Source: an uncultured Pseudomonadota bacterium
GTDB taxonomy: Bacteria; Myxococcota_A; UBA796; SXON01
Reading direction: 5' to 3'
Assembly (NCBI GenBank): GCA_903875225.1
Contig: CAIQVJ010000027.1
Coordinates: forward strand, 1-64,000
Length of the DNA stretch: 64,000 nucleotides
Part shown: piece after piece, positions 1 through 8,680 of the stretch
Position numbering within the stretch: the stretch's first letter is position 1
Layout of the letters: the number at the start of each line of letters is the position of its first letter
Made by a program: the position numbers and the translations under genes
Notes under the pieces: model-generated
Databases searched by the model: none
What the model saw: the letters and a program-made list of their open reading frames with translations, nothing else
Told to the model about the DNA's origin: nothing

Positions 1-136
1 CCGTCGAGTCGATGATGCGAGCGTCGAGATCCACAATCGACACTCGGAAGTCGAGACTCGAACATCGAGACTCGATGCTCGAAAGTCGATTTCCGATCCG
101 AGCCTGTCGGACCGCTACGATGAGCGGCGATCCTGT
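1..136. repeat. TCGA-rich spacer with 7-bp periodicity
   Basis: Non-coding stretch at the left edge. Ten TCGA tetramers occur before position 90. From 51 to 89 they fall exactly every 7 bases (51, 58, 65, 72, 79, 86). The phase extends back through 44 (TCGG), 37 (TCGA) and 30 (TCCA). It is thus a degenerate heptad repeat TCGANNN of about nine units, and short dyads such as CATCGAGACTCGATG (64-76 region) arise from it. No gene is visible. The left part of the array may lie outside the window. Confidence 0.7.
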
Positions 137-1147
137 TTAGTAGGTCCCGCTCGGCCCCGGAAACGGCGTGCCATCCGCGTGGGTGCCCGGGCTCTGTGCG
201 CCGATCGTGGCGGTGGCGTACACGTGGGCGGTGTAGCTCGTGCCGTACACCTCGGGGGCCAGCACGAGAGAGGAGTCCGAGACCGTGGTCGGCCCTCCCG
301 AATCGCCGTAGGGCGTGGAGACGAGCACCGTGGTCCCGTTCGCGCCGAGGAGCACCGGCGCGTCGCCCTCGTTGTTCAGCGCGATGCCGTGTTGCAGGCC
401 GACGTCCTCGTTGTCTGCGATCACGAAGGTGGCGTATGGCGCAGAGAGCGCGCTCACGTCGCCCCCCCCGAACACCACGATCACCTCGCCGGCCCGCAGA
501 TAGGTCGGCGTGGGAAACGTGTGGCGCGCAGTGGACAGATCCGCATCCCACAGCGTGACGCCCGAGAGATCGACCGTGGCGTCGGCGGCGTTGGCGATCT
601 CGAGGAACTCGTCCTCCACGGGGTCCGAGTCGCCATCACCGTTGGGGTCGGAGGTCGTGGCCGGGTCGACGAGCAGCTCGTTGAACACCAGATCGCCCGG
701 CGCAACGGTCGACATCGTGACCGCGAGGGGGATGGGCGCCAGATCGGTGCCATTGGGCGCGACCGCATCGATGGTGACCGAGCCCCGCAACAGCGGCTGC
801 CCGACGTCGTGCTGGAAGAAGTCGAGGACCGTGCGGTCGGAGGACGTGATGGTCGAACCCGCCGTCATGTCGGTCGTCGAGCCGTCCGACCAGTTGGCCA
901 CCACGACGACGGTCACGGTCTCCCGGGTCGTGATGCTCGCGACGTCGGGGATGAGGTGCGCGGTGATGCCCGTGATCTCGGGGGCCGGAGCCGTGTCCGT
1001 GTCGGTGTCCGTATCGGTGTCGGCGTCGGAGTCGGCGTCCGTGTCGGTGTCGGCGTCGGTGTCCGCATCGGCATCGGCGCCGGTGTCGGTCTGCTTGAGG
1101 CGCTGGTCCGTGCCACAGGCGAGGAGGGCGAGCAGGGCGAGGGTCAT
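137..1147 (-). CDS. Lipoprotein with Asp-Thr linker and lamin-tail domain
   Basis: Predicted exported lipoprotein of 336 residues. I chose the ATG at 1147 because it is followed directly by a compact lipoprotein signal, MTLALLALLAC, with the modified cysteine at residue 11; the longer frame upstream adds 13 residues before the signal. Residues about 21-53 are a low-complexity Asp/Thr/Ala spacer. Residues about 56-145 look like a bacterial Ig-like (Big) beta domain. Residues about 150-275 resemble a lamin-tail domain (VFNELLVDP start, acidic DPNGDGDSDP loop). Such proteins are usually surface-anchored in Myxococcota and relatives; the ligand is unknown. It is transcribed toward the left edge and no partner gene is visible. 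The family call for the C-terminal domain is fairly good; function is not assigned. Confidence 0.8.
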   Translation of the reverse strand: MTLALLALLACGTDQRLKQTDTGADADADTDADTDTDADSDADTDTDTDTDTAPAPEITGITAHLIPDVASITTRETVTVVVVANWSDGSTTDMTAGSTITSSDRTVLDFFQHDVGQPLLRGSVTIDAVAPNGTDLAPIPLAVTMSTVAPGDLVFNELLVDPATTSDPNGDGDSDPVEDEFLEIANAADATVDLSGVTLWDADLSTARHTFPTPTYLRAGEVIVVFGGGDVSALSAPYATFVIADNEDVGLQHGIALNNEGDAPVLLGANGTTVLVSTPYGDSGGPTTVSDSSLVLAPEVYGTSYTAHVYATATIGAQSPGTHADGTPFPGPSGTY

Positions 1148-1231
1148 GGGAAACTGTCCGGTTCTGGCCGCCGGATATCCGGACAACCGCGCAGGTGTCA
1201 GGTTTTTCTCGCCCGCCGCCTCAACGGCCCG

Positions 1232-1507
1232 CTACTTCAACGGGTCGTGCTCGGCGAGGAGCTTCTCAAGGCGCGCGTCGTGGATCACCGAGTGCACCTT
1301 TCCGGCCTCGTGCATGTCGCGCACGGTCTTGGCGAGGTTCATCGTGGAGCCCACGGTGAACAGGAGCCCCATGAACATGTACCCCTTGGTCCAGGCATCA
1401 TCGGGGAGGAACCAGATGCCACCGAGCATCGCGCCGAACGCGAGGATGAAGCTGATCCACACCTGGGCGTTCCAGGCGGGGCTGTGGGGTTCTGTGTTGC
1501 GAGACAT
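1232..1507 (-). CDS. YiaA/YiaB-like two-helix inner membrane protein
   Basis: Small membrane protein of 91 residues. The ATG at 1507 is preceded by AAGGAG at a good distance, which decides against the longer in-frame start at 1576. Two hydrophobic helices lie at about residues 17-35 and 42-60. They surround the pattern GIWFLP...KGY...KTVRD...E, which is typical of the YiaAB family. The biochemical role of that family is not established. The gene is divergent from a putative regulator at 1628, and the shared intergenic region carries a perfect palindrome at 1569-1583, so its expression may be controlled by that neighbour (inference). Confidence 0.8.
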   Translation of the reverse strand: MSRNTEPHSPAWNAQVWISFILAFGAMLGGIWFLPDDAWTKGYMFMGLLFTVGSTMNLAKTVRDMHEAGKVHSVIHDARLEKLLAEHDPLK

Positions 1508-1568
1508 CCAGAGGCTCCTTGTGCGAACTCTCTCTAAGTCCAGCCCAGGACGGGTCGAGGCCCGGTTG

Positions 1569-1583
1569 ACTGACACTGTCAGT
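1569..1583. promoter_or_regulatory. Palindromic operator candidate, copy 1
   Basis: ACTGACACTGTCAGT is a perfect 7+1+7 inverted repeat between two divergent genes. It overlaps a TTGACT hexamer at 1566-1571 that could be a -35 element for rightward transcription. An 11-bp core identical to this one recurs at 1636-1646. Confidence 0.65.
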
Positions 1584-1627
1584 TATCGAAACCATGCTAC
1601 GCCATCCATCGGTGTACACTGCCATTC

Positions 1628-2416
1628 ATGCATCCTGACACTGTCATCCATCGTCGCGCGAACAGCCTCTCCAGCTGGCAGGCGCCCCTCCTCGCCGCCC
1701 TGCTCGCGGCAGACGCTGCGGCCCCCACCGGCTTCCGCGCTCAGGACACCCGCTTCTTCTTCCTCCTGTTCACCAACTGGATGGGCGACGACCACCTGCG
1801 GCCCGGCGCCGATCTCGATGCCACGCAGATCCGAAGGGCCATGGTCCACCTCACGGACGGCGCCCTCGCGGCCGCCATCCCCGGGCGCCGGTGGTCACTC
1901 ACCCGCGAGGGCGTGGTCCACCTCGTCGACACGCTCACCGACCCGCGGGCATCCCGGCGCTTCGAGGAGGTCGTGCTGATCGCAACGGTAGCAGCGTCCT
2001 ACGCGGACACCATCGCCGCGCGGGTGCGCACCCCGGGCCGGGCCGAGGAGCGTCGGGTGCGCGCGCGCCTCGACCCCCGCGCGATCCTGCGAGCCGAGCG
2101 CCAGCGACTCGGCGTTGCGCTCGCAGACCTCGAGGCACGACGCAGCGCAGGACCGCGCCTCGCCGCCACGGCGAGGGCCGCGCTGGCAGAGGGCTCCGGG
2201 GCCCCGGGCGCCGCGGCCGAGCTGGAAGCGCATGGCCTCCCGTACCAGCTCCACGCGATGCGGCCCCTGCGCGAGCTGATCCGGAGCCTGCCGGAGCCGC
2301 TGCAGCGTTTCGAGATGGAGCACGGCATGGAGCTGCGGGCGCGTTGGATGTTCGCGCCGCTCTGTGAGGAGCTGCGGGCGAGGATCGGCATCCTGGAGCG
2401 GCTGGGGGGCGACTGA
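1628..2416 (+). CDS. Putative winged-helix transcriptional regulator
   Basis: Protein of 262 residues that I cannot place in a named family with confidence. The N-terminal third (residues about 40-105: FFFLLFTNWMG, then an LDATQIRRAMVHL helix, then RRWSLTREGVVHLVDTL) reads like a winged helix, since the R-W-x-L-T-x-x-G pattern is common at the wing of PadR/PaaX-like folds. The rest is Ala/Arg/Glu-rich helix. The gene is divergent from the YiaAB gene, and two copies of TGACACTGTCA lie at 1569-1583 and at 1636-1646, the latter inside its first codons. Autoregulation is therefore a reasonable inference. No other in-frame ATG, GTG or TTG is near, which supports the ATG at 1628. It could also be a non-regulatory cytosolic protein. 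Confidence 0.65.
   Translation: MHPDTVIHRRANSLSSWQAPLLAALLAADAAAPTGFRAQDTRFFFLLFTNWMGDDHLRPGADLDATQIRRAMVHLTDGALAAAIPGRRWSLTREGVVHLVDTLTDPRASRRFEEVVLIATVAASYADTIAARVRTPGRAEERRVRARLDPRAILRAERQRLGVALADLEARRSAGPRLAATARAALAEGSGAPGAAAELEAHGLPYQLHAMRPLRELIRSLPEPLQRFEMEHGMELRARWMFAPLCEELRARIGILERLGGD
1636..1646. promoter_or_regulatory. Palindromic operator candidate, copy 2
   Basis: TGACACTGTCA repeats the core of the 1569-1583 palindrome, 65 bp away centre to centre. It sits within codons 3-7 of the rightward gene. Occupancy there would block transcription or translation of that gene. Confidence 0.6.
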
Positions 2417-2441
2417 CCGGCGCAGTCGAACCCCGCGCACC

Positions 2442-2900
2442 TCAATCGCAGAGCGAGAGGTCGAGCTCCTCCTCAGTGCGCACCAGCCGCCATGGACCCC
2501 AGAACGGCGTGCCGTCGGTCTCGGTGATCGACAGGTCCATCGCCTGGTCGACCACGCAGCCGACGGCACGGACGGCGCGCGGGTCTGGGCCGCCGGCGGA
2601 GGCGTAGATCCGGGCGTCCCAGTCGAACGCGGCGCCTTCGACGGCCAGATCGTCCTCGATGTTCCCGCCGTAGCAGCCGTCGCTCCAGGTGCCCAGCGCA
2701 TCCTGGAACCGAAGGGCGATGCCGTCTCCGCTCCAGCTGGAATCGTCGATCGACCCGGTGAGCGTGCCATCGCACAGCTCGCTGGGCAGGCCCGTGTCGT
2801 CGGGGATGCCCGTGTCGGCATCGGTGTCCGGCGTCCCGCTGTCCCGGGAGCTCCCGCCCGAACAACCCAGGAGCGAGGCGAGAAGCAGGCTTGCAATCAT
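2442..2900 (-). CDS. Small lipoprotein
   Basis: Predicted lipoprotein of 152 residues. The ATG at 2900 begins a clean signal, MIASLLLASLLGC, with the lipid-modified Cys at residue 13. The frame is open further upstream but that part is Arg/Gly-rich antisense-type sequence over polA. After the Cys come a Gly/Ser/Asp/Thr-rich spacer (residues about 14-35) and a roughly 110-residue domain with several cysteines. The domain has a Trp/Phe-rich core and I do not recognise it. It converges with the regulator ending at 2416. Its 5' side is divergent from polA, 65 bp away, so the two may share a promoter region. Confidence 0.75.
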   Translation of the reverse strand: MIASLLLASLLGCSGGSSRDSGTPDTDADTGIPDDTGLPSELCDGTLTGSIDDSSWSGDGIALRFQDALGTWSDGCYGGNIEDDLAVEGAAFDWDARIYASAGGPDPRAVRAVGCVVDQAMDLSITETDGTPFWGPWRLVRTEEELDLSLCD

Positions 2901-2965
2901 GGAGCCATGGGTAACGCCAGGCGAGCCAGCCCGCCCGCCCCCGCCGCCCGCGCTAATTGCCCGCC

Positions 2966-5545
2966 ATGCCCAAAAAGCTCCTCCTCGTCGACGCGCCCTA
3001 CCAGGCCTTCCGCGCCTACCACGCCATCCAGAGCGACATGCGCGCGCCGGACGGCTTCCCCACCCGCGCGCTGTTCGGCTTCTCCCGCGTGCTGTTGGCG
3101 ATGCTCCGCGACGCGAAGCCCGACTACATCGCCGTGGTCTTCGACGTGGGCGTCTCCTTCCGCAACGCACTCCTCCCCGACTACAAGGGCCAGCGGCCCG
3201 ACATGCCCGCGGACCTTCGGCAGCAGTGGGGAGAGCTCGCCCCGCTCGCGAAGGCGTTCGGTTTTGTCGTGGTCGCCATCCCCGGTACGGAGGCGGACGA
3301 CGTGATCGGCACGCTGGCCGTCAGGTTCGCGAGCCCGGATGTCGACGTCCTCATCGTCTCCGGCGACAAGGACTTCGGCCAACTCGTGAGCGAACACATC
3401 CATGTGTACGACCCGATCAAGAAGCAGGAGTCCGGCCCCGAAGAGGTGAAGGAGCGCTGGGGCGTAGGCCCCGAGCGCATCGTCGACCTGCTCTCGCTGA
3501 TGGGCGACACGGTCGACAACGTGAAGGGCGTGCCCGGCGTGGGCGAAAAGAAGGCGGCGCAGTTCATCAACGAGTTCGGGGACGTAGAGGCGGTGCTGGC
3601 CAACTGGGAGAAGATCGGCGGCAAGACCGGCCAGGCGATCCACGACCATGCCGAGGCCGTGCGGCTGGCGAAGGTGCTCGTCACCATCGATCTCGACCAG
3701 AAGGTGGACCACTCCCTGGAGGACCTCAGGCTCCAACCGCGGGACGATGCCGACCTCACGGAACGGCTCGCGCGCTACAACTTCCGATCGATGATGGCGG
3801 AGCTCAAGCTGGATCCGGCGAGCGTCGCCGTGGCCCCCATGGCCTCCCGGATGATGTCGACATCGGCGGCGTTGCTCCCCAAAGTGATCTGGGGACCAGC
3901 GCCGCTCCTCAAGCTGCGCGAGACCATGAAGGCCGCGGGTCGGGCGGTGGTGGGGATGCACGAGGACCGGGCGATGATCGCCTACGATGGCCCCGGCGAG
4001 CAGCTCGCGACCGTACCCCTGGACACCGCCGGAATGGCCTGGCTCCGCGAGGCGTTGGCAGATCCGACGGTGCCCAAGACCGGCTGCGACCTCAAGGGGC
4101 TCGCGCACGCCGTGGGGACCGAGCTCAACGGGGTCGTCGGCGACATCCGGCTCGCCGACTACCTGCGCGTGCCCGAGGTCAAGCGGGGCCTCGGCGACAT
4201 CTACAAGCGGTGGTTCGACGCCGACCTCCCGGCGACAACGCTGGCTGACCCGGGCGCTGCCGCGATGGCCACGCTCCGTCTGGATCGCCTGCTGGAGGTC
4301 GAGATCGCAAAGTGGCACGCCGAGCGGGTGTACCGGGAGATCGATCTCCCCGTGCTCCCGGTGCTCTGCCGCATGGAGAACAACGGCATCCTGCTCGACC
4401 TGCCGGCCCTGAACCTGCTCCGCGACGAGTTGAACGCGCGACTGGAGGTCCAGATCGCCCACATCCACGAGCTTGCCGGCGGCCCGTTCAACCTGAACTC
4501 GACGCACCAGCTTGCCCAGATCCTCTTCGAGAAGCTCGGGCTGAAGGGAGGGAAGAAGACAACGACGGGTTGGTCCACAGACGCCGACACGCTGGACAGG
4601 CTGCGTGACCAGCACCCCCTGCCGGGCGCGATCCTTGGGTACCGGGAGCTGTACAAGCTCGTGCACACCTACCTCGACACGCTCCCCAGGTTCGTGGCGG
4701 CGGACGGACGCATCCACACCACCTACGACCCGACAGTGGCGGCCACCGGGCGCCTGTCGTCCAACGATCCGAACCTTCAGAACATCCCGGTACGCTCCGA
4801 GGACGGCCGGAGGATTCGCCACTGCTTCGTCGCAGCGCCCGGCCACGTGTTCCTCTCGGCGGACTACTCGCAGATCGAGCTCCGCCTGCTCGCGCACTAC
4901 TGCCAGACCGGGCCCCTGGTGGAGAGCTTTCGGAACGGCGAGGACATCCACCGCCGCACCGCGTCGGAGATCTTCGACGTGGCACCCGCGTTCGTCAGCT
5001 CGGAGCAGCGCCGGGCGGCCAAGGCGATCAACTTTGGCATCGTCTATGGGATGGGAGCCGCGCGCCTGGCCAACGATCTGCGCATCAAGCGCACCGAGGC
5101 TCAAAAGTACATCGACGGCTACTTCGCGCGCTACCCCCAGGTCCGCCTGACGATGGACGCCGCCTGCGCACGCGCCCGGGAGCACGGCTTCGCCACCACG
5201 CTCTACGGCCGACGCCGTGCGGTCGAGGGGCTCGACGCCAACAACCCGATGGACCGCTCAGCGGCCGAGCGGGTCGCCATCAACACGCCGATCCAGGGGA
5301 GCGCGGCCGACCTCATCAAGCTCGCGATGATCGCGGTCGACAAGGCGATCGCAGGCACGCGTGCGAAGCTCCTGTTGCAGGTGCACGACGAGCTTGTGCT
5401 GGAGGTGCCCGAGGGCGAGGTCGAGGGCCTGCGCGCGGTGGTCAAGGGCGCGATGGAGGGCGTCAAGACGTTCGAAGGCGAGTCGCTGTGCGTGCCGCTG
5501 CTCGCGGAGACCGGTGCGTCACGGACCTGGGGCGGCGCGCACTGA
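2966..5545 (+). CDS. polA: DNA polymerase I, proofreading site degenerate
   Basis: Family A polymerase of 859 residues, for Okazaki fragment processing and repair synthesis. The start MPKKLLLVDAPYQAF is preferred over an ATG nine bases earlier. The 5' nuclease domain (residues about 1-290) shows LLLVDAPYQAFRAYHA, the GTEADD metal motif, VSGDKDF and the GVPGVGEKKAAQFI helix-hairpin-helix. The middle domain (about 300-450) lacks the DxE acidic pair of an active 3'-5' exonuclease: the expected site reads VVGMHEDRAMIAYDG. The polymerase domain is intact: ATGRLSSNDPNLQNIP, motif A SADYSQIELR (D633), motif B RRAAKAINFGIVYG, motif C VHDE (H807-D808-E809). It is therefore probably a Taq-like Pol I without proofreading. 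It stands alone, with a lipoprotein upstream on the other strand. Confidence 0.97.
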   Translation: MPKKLLLVDAPYQAFRAYHAIQSDMRAPDGFPTRALFGFSRVLLAMLRDAKPDYIAVVFDVGVSFRNALLPDYKGQRPDMPADLRQQWGELAPLAKAFGFVVVAIPGTEADDVIGTLAVRFASPDVDVLIVSGDKDFGQLVSEHIHVYDPIKKQESGPEEVKERWGVGPERIVDLLSLMGDTVDNVKGVPGVGEKKAAQFINEFGDVEAVLANWEKIGGKTGQAIHDHAEAVRLAKVLVTIDLDQKVDHSLEDLRLQPRDDADLTERLARYNFRSMMAELKLDPASVAVAPMASRMMSTSAALLPKVIWGPAPLLKLRETMKAAGRAVVGMHEDRAMIAYDGPGEQLATVPLDTAGMAWLREALADPTVPKTGCDLKGLAHAVGTELNGVVGDIRLADYLRVPEVKRGLGDIYKRWFDADLPATTLADPGAAAMATLRLDRLLEVEIAKWHAERVYREIDLPVLPVLCRMENNGILLDLPALNLLRDELNARLEVQIAHIHELAGGPFNLNSTHQLAQILFEKLGLKGGKKTTTGWSTDADTLDRLRDQHPLPGAILGYRELYKLVHTYLDTLPRFVAADGRIHTTYDPTVAATGRLSSNDPNLQNIPVRSEDGRRIRHCFVAAPGHVFLSADYSQIELRLLAHYCQTGPLVESFRNGEDIHRRTASEIFDVAPAFVSSEQRRAAKAINFGIVYGMGAARLANDLRIKRTEAQKYIDGYFARYPQVRLTMDAACARAREHGFATTLYGRRRAVEGLDANNPMDRSAAERVAINTPIQGSAADLIKLAMIAVDKAIAGTRAKLLLQVHDELVLEVPEGEVEGLRAVVKGAMEGVKTFEGESLCVPLLAETGASRTWGGAH

Positions 5546-5566
5546 GCCCGCACCCGGGCGCGCCCC

Positions 5567-7360
5567 TCATTGCGAGTAGATGGCGACGCTGTAGGGCCCG
5601 AGCGCAAAGGTGCCGTGGCAGGGAAACCCGTCGCGCTCGCCCGGCTCTGCCTCGACATCGGCGGTGGGATGGCCTTCGAAGGCTGCGCTGTACCGCTGCC
5701 AGTCGCTGTTGAAGCGCAGCTTCCACACGCCCGGGGCCGGAAACCCGATGACGTAGCCATCCTGGGGCTCATGAAGGAAATTGGCGACCACCACGACGTC
5801 ATCCGCCGGCCCGCCCTTCTCCCACCGGTGAAACGCGATGACCTTGCGTTCCTCGTTCAGGTGATGAACCTGGGTGTACTGCCCACTGAGGCCGCGGGTG
5901 CTGCCCTCCCGGTTGAGGCGCAGCCCGATGAGGTCCCGGTACAGTCGGACGATGCCGCGGAACGCATCGTTTTGATCCCAATCGATCGGGACGGTGTCGC
6001 GAAAAGAATCCCCTTCGAGAAACTCCTGACCCTGGAAGAGCATCGGAATGCCCGGGGCCGTGAAGACCATCGCAGCGGCCAGGGTGGAGCGCTTCTGCGC
6101 GTACCAGCCCGTCGGATCCTTCTGGTCGACCTCCTGGGGCACCCGCGACCTGCCGTTCGCCACCGCGTCGTGTGACTCGCTGTAGATCACCCGGCGGAAC
6201 GCGTCGTCGTTGTAACGGTAGAGCAGCGCGTCCCGCACCGCGGCGAGGGAGCGTTGTTCGTCCTTCGGCGCGATCACGGCCTGACGGATGGGGTTCACGA
6301 AATTGCCGTCCCACTGCGCCCCGAAGCCGGCGCCGCCGACCCCGATGCGGGCAGTGAGGCGCTCCTCGTTCTCGAGATCCTCCGCGATCGTGACGCGCCC
6401 CGCGCATTGCTCGTCGATCCGGGCGTTGATCCACTGAAGGAGACTCCAGCCCTCGGGCAGGCCCCGCTCGCGAGAACCATCCACGGAACGGATGAATTGC
6501 GTGGCGTCGAACCGCAGTCCGTCCACATGGTACTCACGGAGCCACATGAGCACGTTGTCGCAGATGAACTGCCGGACCTCGCCGCTCCCGTAGTTGGGCC
6601 GCGTCTCCCCCCATGGGGTCTTCGCCCTCTCGTCGTTGTAGAAGTAGATTCCACCACGGTTGTTCTCTGACCAGCCGTCAAACTGCCAGAGATCGAGATC
6701 GGTCGGACCCAGGTGGTTGTAGACGACGTCCAGGATGACTGCGATGCCCATCTTGTGGGCGCGCTTGACGAATCGCTTGAACGCGAGCGGCCCACCATAC
6801 GCGAGTTCAACCGAGAAGATGTGCGCCGGGTTGTACCCCCACGACCGATCGCCTGCGAACTCCCCCACCGGCATGATCTGGATCACGTTGACGCCCAGCC
6901 TGCGCAGGTGTCCCAGCCGGGCCAGCACCCCCTCGAACTGCGCTGGCGCGGTGTCGTCGGCCTCGTCGTTGAACGTGCCGACGTGCAGCTCGTAGATGAC
7001 CTGCTCGTTCTGCTTTGCGATCTGGAAGTCGTCTTCCTTCCAGTCGAAGCTCTTGTCATGGACGATGGCGTTGCCGACCGACCCGGTCACCTCCCGCGCG
7101 TAGGGGTCGATCCGACTCAGCTCGCCCCGCTCCGTCGTCAGCAGGAACTTGTACTGGTCACCGACCTTCGCCTCCGCCGCCTCCCCGAGCCAGATGCCGC
7201 GCGCGTCCGCCTGCATGGGATGCCTCGCGCCGTCCCAGCCGTTGAACGACCCGACAACGGACACACGCTGCGCATGCGGGGCCCAGACGCGGAAGGTCAC
7301 GCCCCCGGCGTGCGCGACCGCGCCCATCCCAGGTTCCTCGATGTTCTTCTCGTCGTTCAT
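5567..7360 (-). CDS. GH13 alpha-glucan branching-type enzyme
   Basis: Cytosolic alpha-glucan-active enzyme of 597 residues. The start at 7360 (MNDEKNIEEPG) is chosen because the upstream extension is not family-like. An N-terminal CBM48-type beta domain (about residues 10-110, VTFRVWAPHA...VVGSFNGWDG) precedes a (beta/alpha)8 barrel. GH13 catalytic residues are visible: nucleophile D285 (GLRFDATQF), acid/base E327 (TIAEDLENEE) and stabilising D398 (ESHDAV). DVVYNHLGPTD is conserved region I. A small C-terminal beta domain ends at SVAIYSQ. The closest resemblance I see is to GH13 branching enzymes of the eukaryote/GH13_8 type, but trehalohydrolase or amylase activity cannot be excluded. No other glycogen gene is in the window. 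It converges with polA 21 bp away. Confidence 0.85.
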   Translation of the reverse strand: MNDEKNIEEPGMGAVAHAGGVTFRVWAPHAQRVSVVGSFNGWDGARHPMQADARGIWLGEAAEAKVGDQYKFLLTTERGELSRIDPYAREVTGSVGNAIVHDKSFDWKEDDFQIAKQNEQVIYELHVGTFNDEADDTAPAQFEGVLARLGHLRRLGVNVIQIMPVGEFAGDRSWGYNPAHIFSVELAYGGPLAFKRFVKRAHKMGIAVILDVVYNHLGPTDLDLWQFDGWSENNRGGIYFYNDERAKTPWGETRPNYGSGEVRQFICDNVLMWLREYHVDGLRFDATQFIRSVDGSRERGLPEGWSLLQWINARIDEQCAGRVTIAEDLENEERLTARIGVGGAGFGAQWDGNFVNPIRQAVIAPKDEQRSLAAVRDALLYRYNDDAFRRVIYSESHDAVANGRSRVPQEVDQKDPTGWYAQKRSTLAAAMVFTAPGIPMLFQGQEFLEGDSFRDTVPIDWDQNDAFRGIVRLYRDLIGLRLNREGSTRGLSGQYTQVHHLNEERKVIAFHRWEKGGPADDVVVVANFLHEPQDGYVIGFPAPGVWKLRFNSDWQRYSAAFEGHPTADVEAEPGERDGFPCHGTFALGPYSVAIYSQ

Positions 7361-7460
7361 GGGGTCACCCCGCGACCGGTACCTGACAGGTAGCCACGCG
7401 AGGGAGGGGGTCAACCCGCCCGTCGTGCCGAGCGGGCGTCACCCGCCGGGGGAGTGGGCA

Positions 7461-8621
7461 TCAGGATCCAAGCATTCCAGCGGCGATCGCGTCCATCAAC
7501 CCACCGAACCTGGCGTGGTCGAACCGGGAGCCGCTGGTGAGCCAGTCCTGGTGGCGCTCGTCGGGCGCAACGTCCCGGGCGTCGCGCTCATCGCGGCAGT
7601 GGCCGAGCACGTCGAGGTGGTCCCCGAGGCCCACCCACACGAGGTTCCCCCAGAGCTGCGATCGCAGCGGGACCACGCCGTCGTTGTCGCCAGGCGCGGG
7701 GGGAGTCGGGAAGGCTCGCGCGAGCAACTCCTCGCTCCTCTCGCCCGCCCAGGGCCCGCCCGGGCCGACCTCCGCGCATGGATAGCGCCCGTCGTGACGC
7801 GCGGTGATGCCGTGGAGCGCCCAGAACACCGCCCGCGAGAGGGCCCCCCACGGAGCCACGAGCGCCGCCAGCCAGGGCCGCGCTCCGGACGTCGGGGACA
7901 TCGAGGCCGTCGACTGGTAGAGCACGCCGGGTCGGTCCCCGAAACCGGCGACGAAAAGGTCCATGGACTCGGGCGCCACCTGCATCATCGACCCCTGGTC
8001 GTCCGTGATCGCGCTCAGGAACGCGCGCACGTCGGCGCTCCGCACGTCGTCGACGAGCCCGACCATCGACTCGATCGACCGATCCAGGATCCGGAACTCG
8101 AGCGGAAGCGCGCGGTCGCCGCGCCGGATGAACCCGAGGAGCAGGCTCGTCGCCGCCAGGGGCCGGGCGCCGAGCGAGAGCACGGTGACGGTCATGGCCG
8201 AGAGCGCCTGGAGCACCCGTTGACCACTCGCCGTCGTGAAGAAGCTGGCGAGGGGGGTGCCGAAATGCGGCGTGTTCATCGTCGTGACGCTGCGGAGGCG
8301 CGGCAACCACTCGAGCGAGGCGGCGGGGATCGATCGCGTCGCGGGAGAGGCGACGAGGCGGGCATCCAGGCCGCCCGTCGAGTGGCCGAGCAGGTGGATC
8401 GGGCCATCGGCCGTGGCGGTGCTCGCGACGACCGCGGCCAAACCCAGCGCCCGGCGGCGCACCGACGCCGTGGGCAGGCCCCCGACCACGTTCACGCGGA
8501 GCTCGTGTCCTGCCGCCGCGAACCGCACGCCAAGCTCGCGCTCCACGTGCGCAAAGTAGTTGTACGACCCGAGCCGGCCGAACCCGAACATGCCCGGCGA
8601 CAGGTAGAGGTGATGGATCAC
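7461..8621 (-). CDS. Alpha/beta hydrolase, triacylglycerol lipase-like
   Basis: Lipase or esterase of 386 residues with a GTG start at 8621; the nearest upstream ATG is out of frame and soon stops. The nucleophile elbow GHSTGG puts Ser at residue 81, followed by GLDARL, the usual helix after the elbow. The acid is probably in GDNDGVVPL and the catalytic His in LGDHLDVLGH near the C-terminus. HHLYLSPGMFGF at the N-terminus supplies an oxyanion-loop-like segment. There is no signal peptide, so it is probably intracellular. It precedes the GH13 gene by 100 bp on the same strand, but the pathways are unrelated and co-transcription is uncertain. The natural substrate is unknown. Confidence 0.8.
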   Translation of the reverse strand: MIHHLYLSPGMFGFGRLGSYNYFAHVERELGVRFAAAGHELRVNVVGGLPTASVRRRALGLAAVVASTATADGPIHLLGHSTGGLDARLVASPATRSIPAASLEWLPRLRSVTTMNTPHFGTPLASFFTTASGQRVLQALSAMTVTVLSLGARPLAATSLLLGFIRRGDRALPLEFRILDRSIESMVGLVDDVRSADVRAFLSAITDDQGSMMQVAPESMDLFVAGFGDRPGVLYQSTASMSPTSGARPWLAALVAPWGALSRAVFWALHGITARHDGRYPCAEVGPGGPWAGERSEELLARAFPTPPAPGDNDGVVPLRSQLWGNLVWVGLGDHLDVLGHCRDERDARDVAPDERHQDWLTSGSRFDHARFGGLMDAIAAGMLGS

Positions 8622-8680
8622 TGTCGTTCGAGGGGCATGATGCCCTCAGGTAAGCACCGGGAGTCCGGCAGCCCCGGAGG

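Noticed and set aside
1..136. CRISPR array at the left edge
   Set aside because: The repeat period is 7 bases with no spacer-repeat structure.
2897..5185. Long open frame (about 760 codons) on the minus strand over polA
   Set aside because: Antisense to a clear polA. Its composition (Val/Arg/His/Gly-rich, no motifs) is the usual by-product of high-GC codon bias.
7380..7450. Terminator between the lipase and GH13 genes
   Set aside because: Only short GC arms around a long loop and no T-run on the relevant strand.
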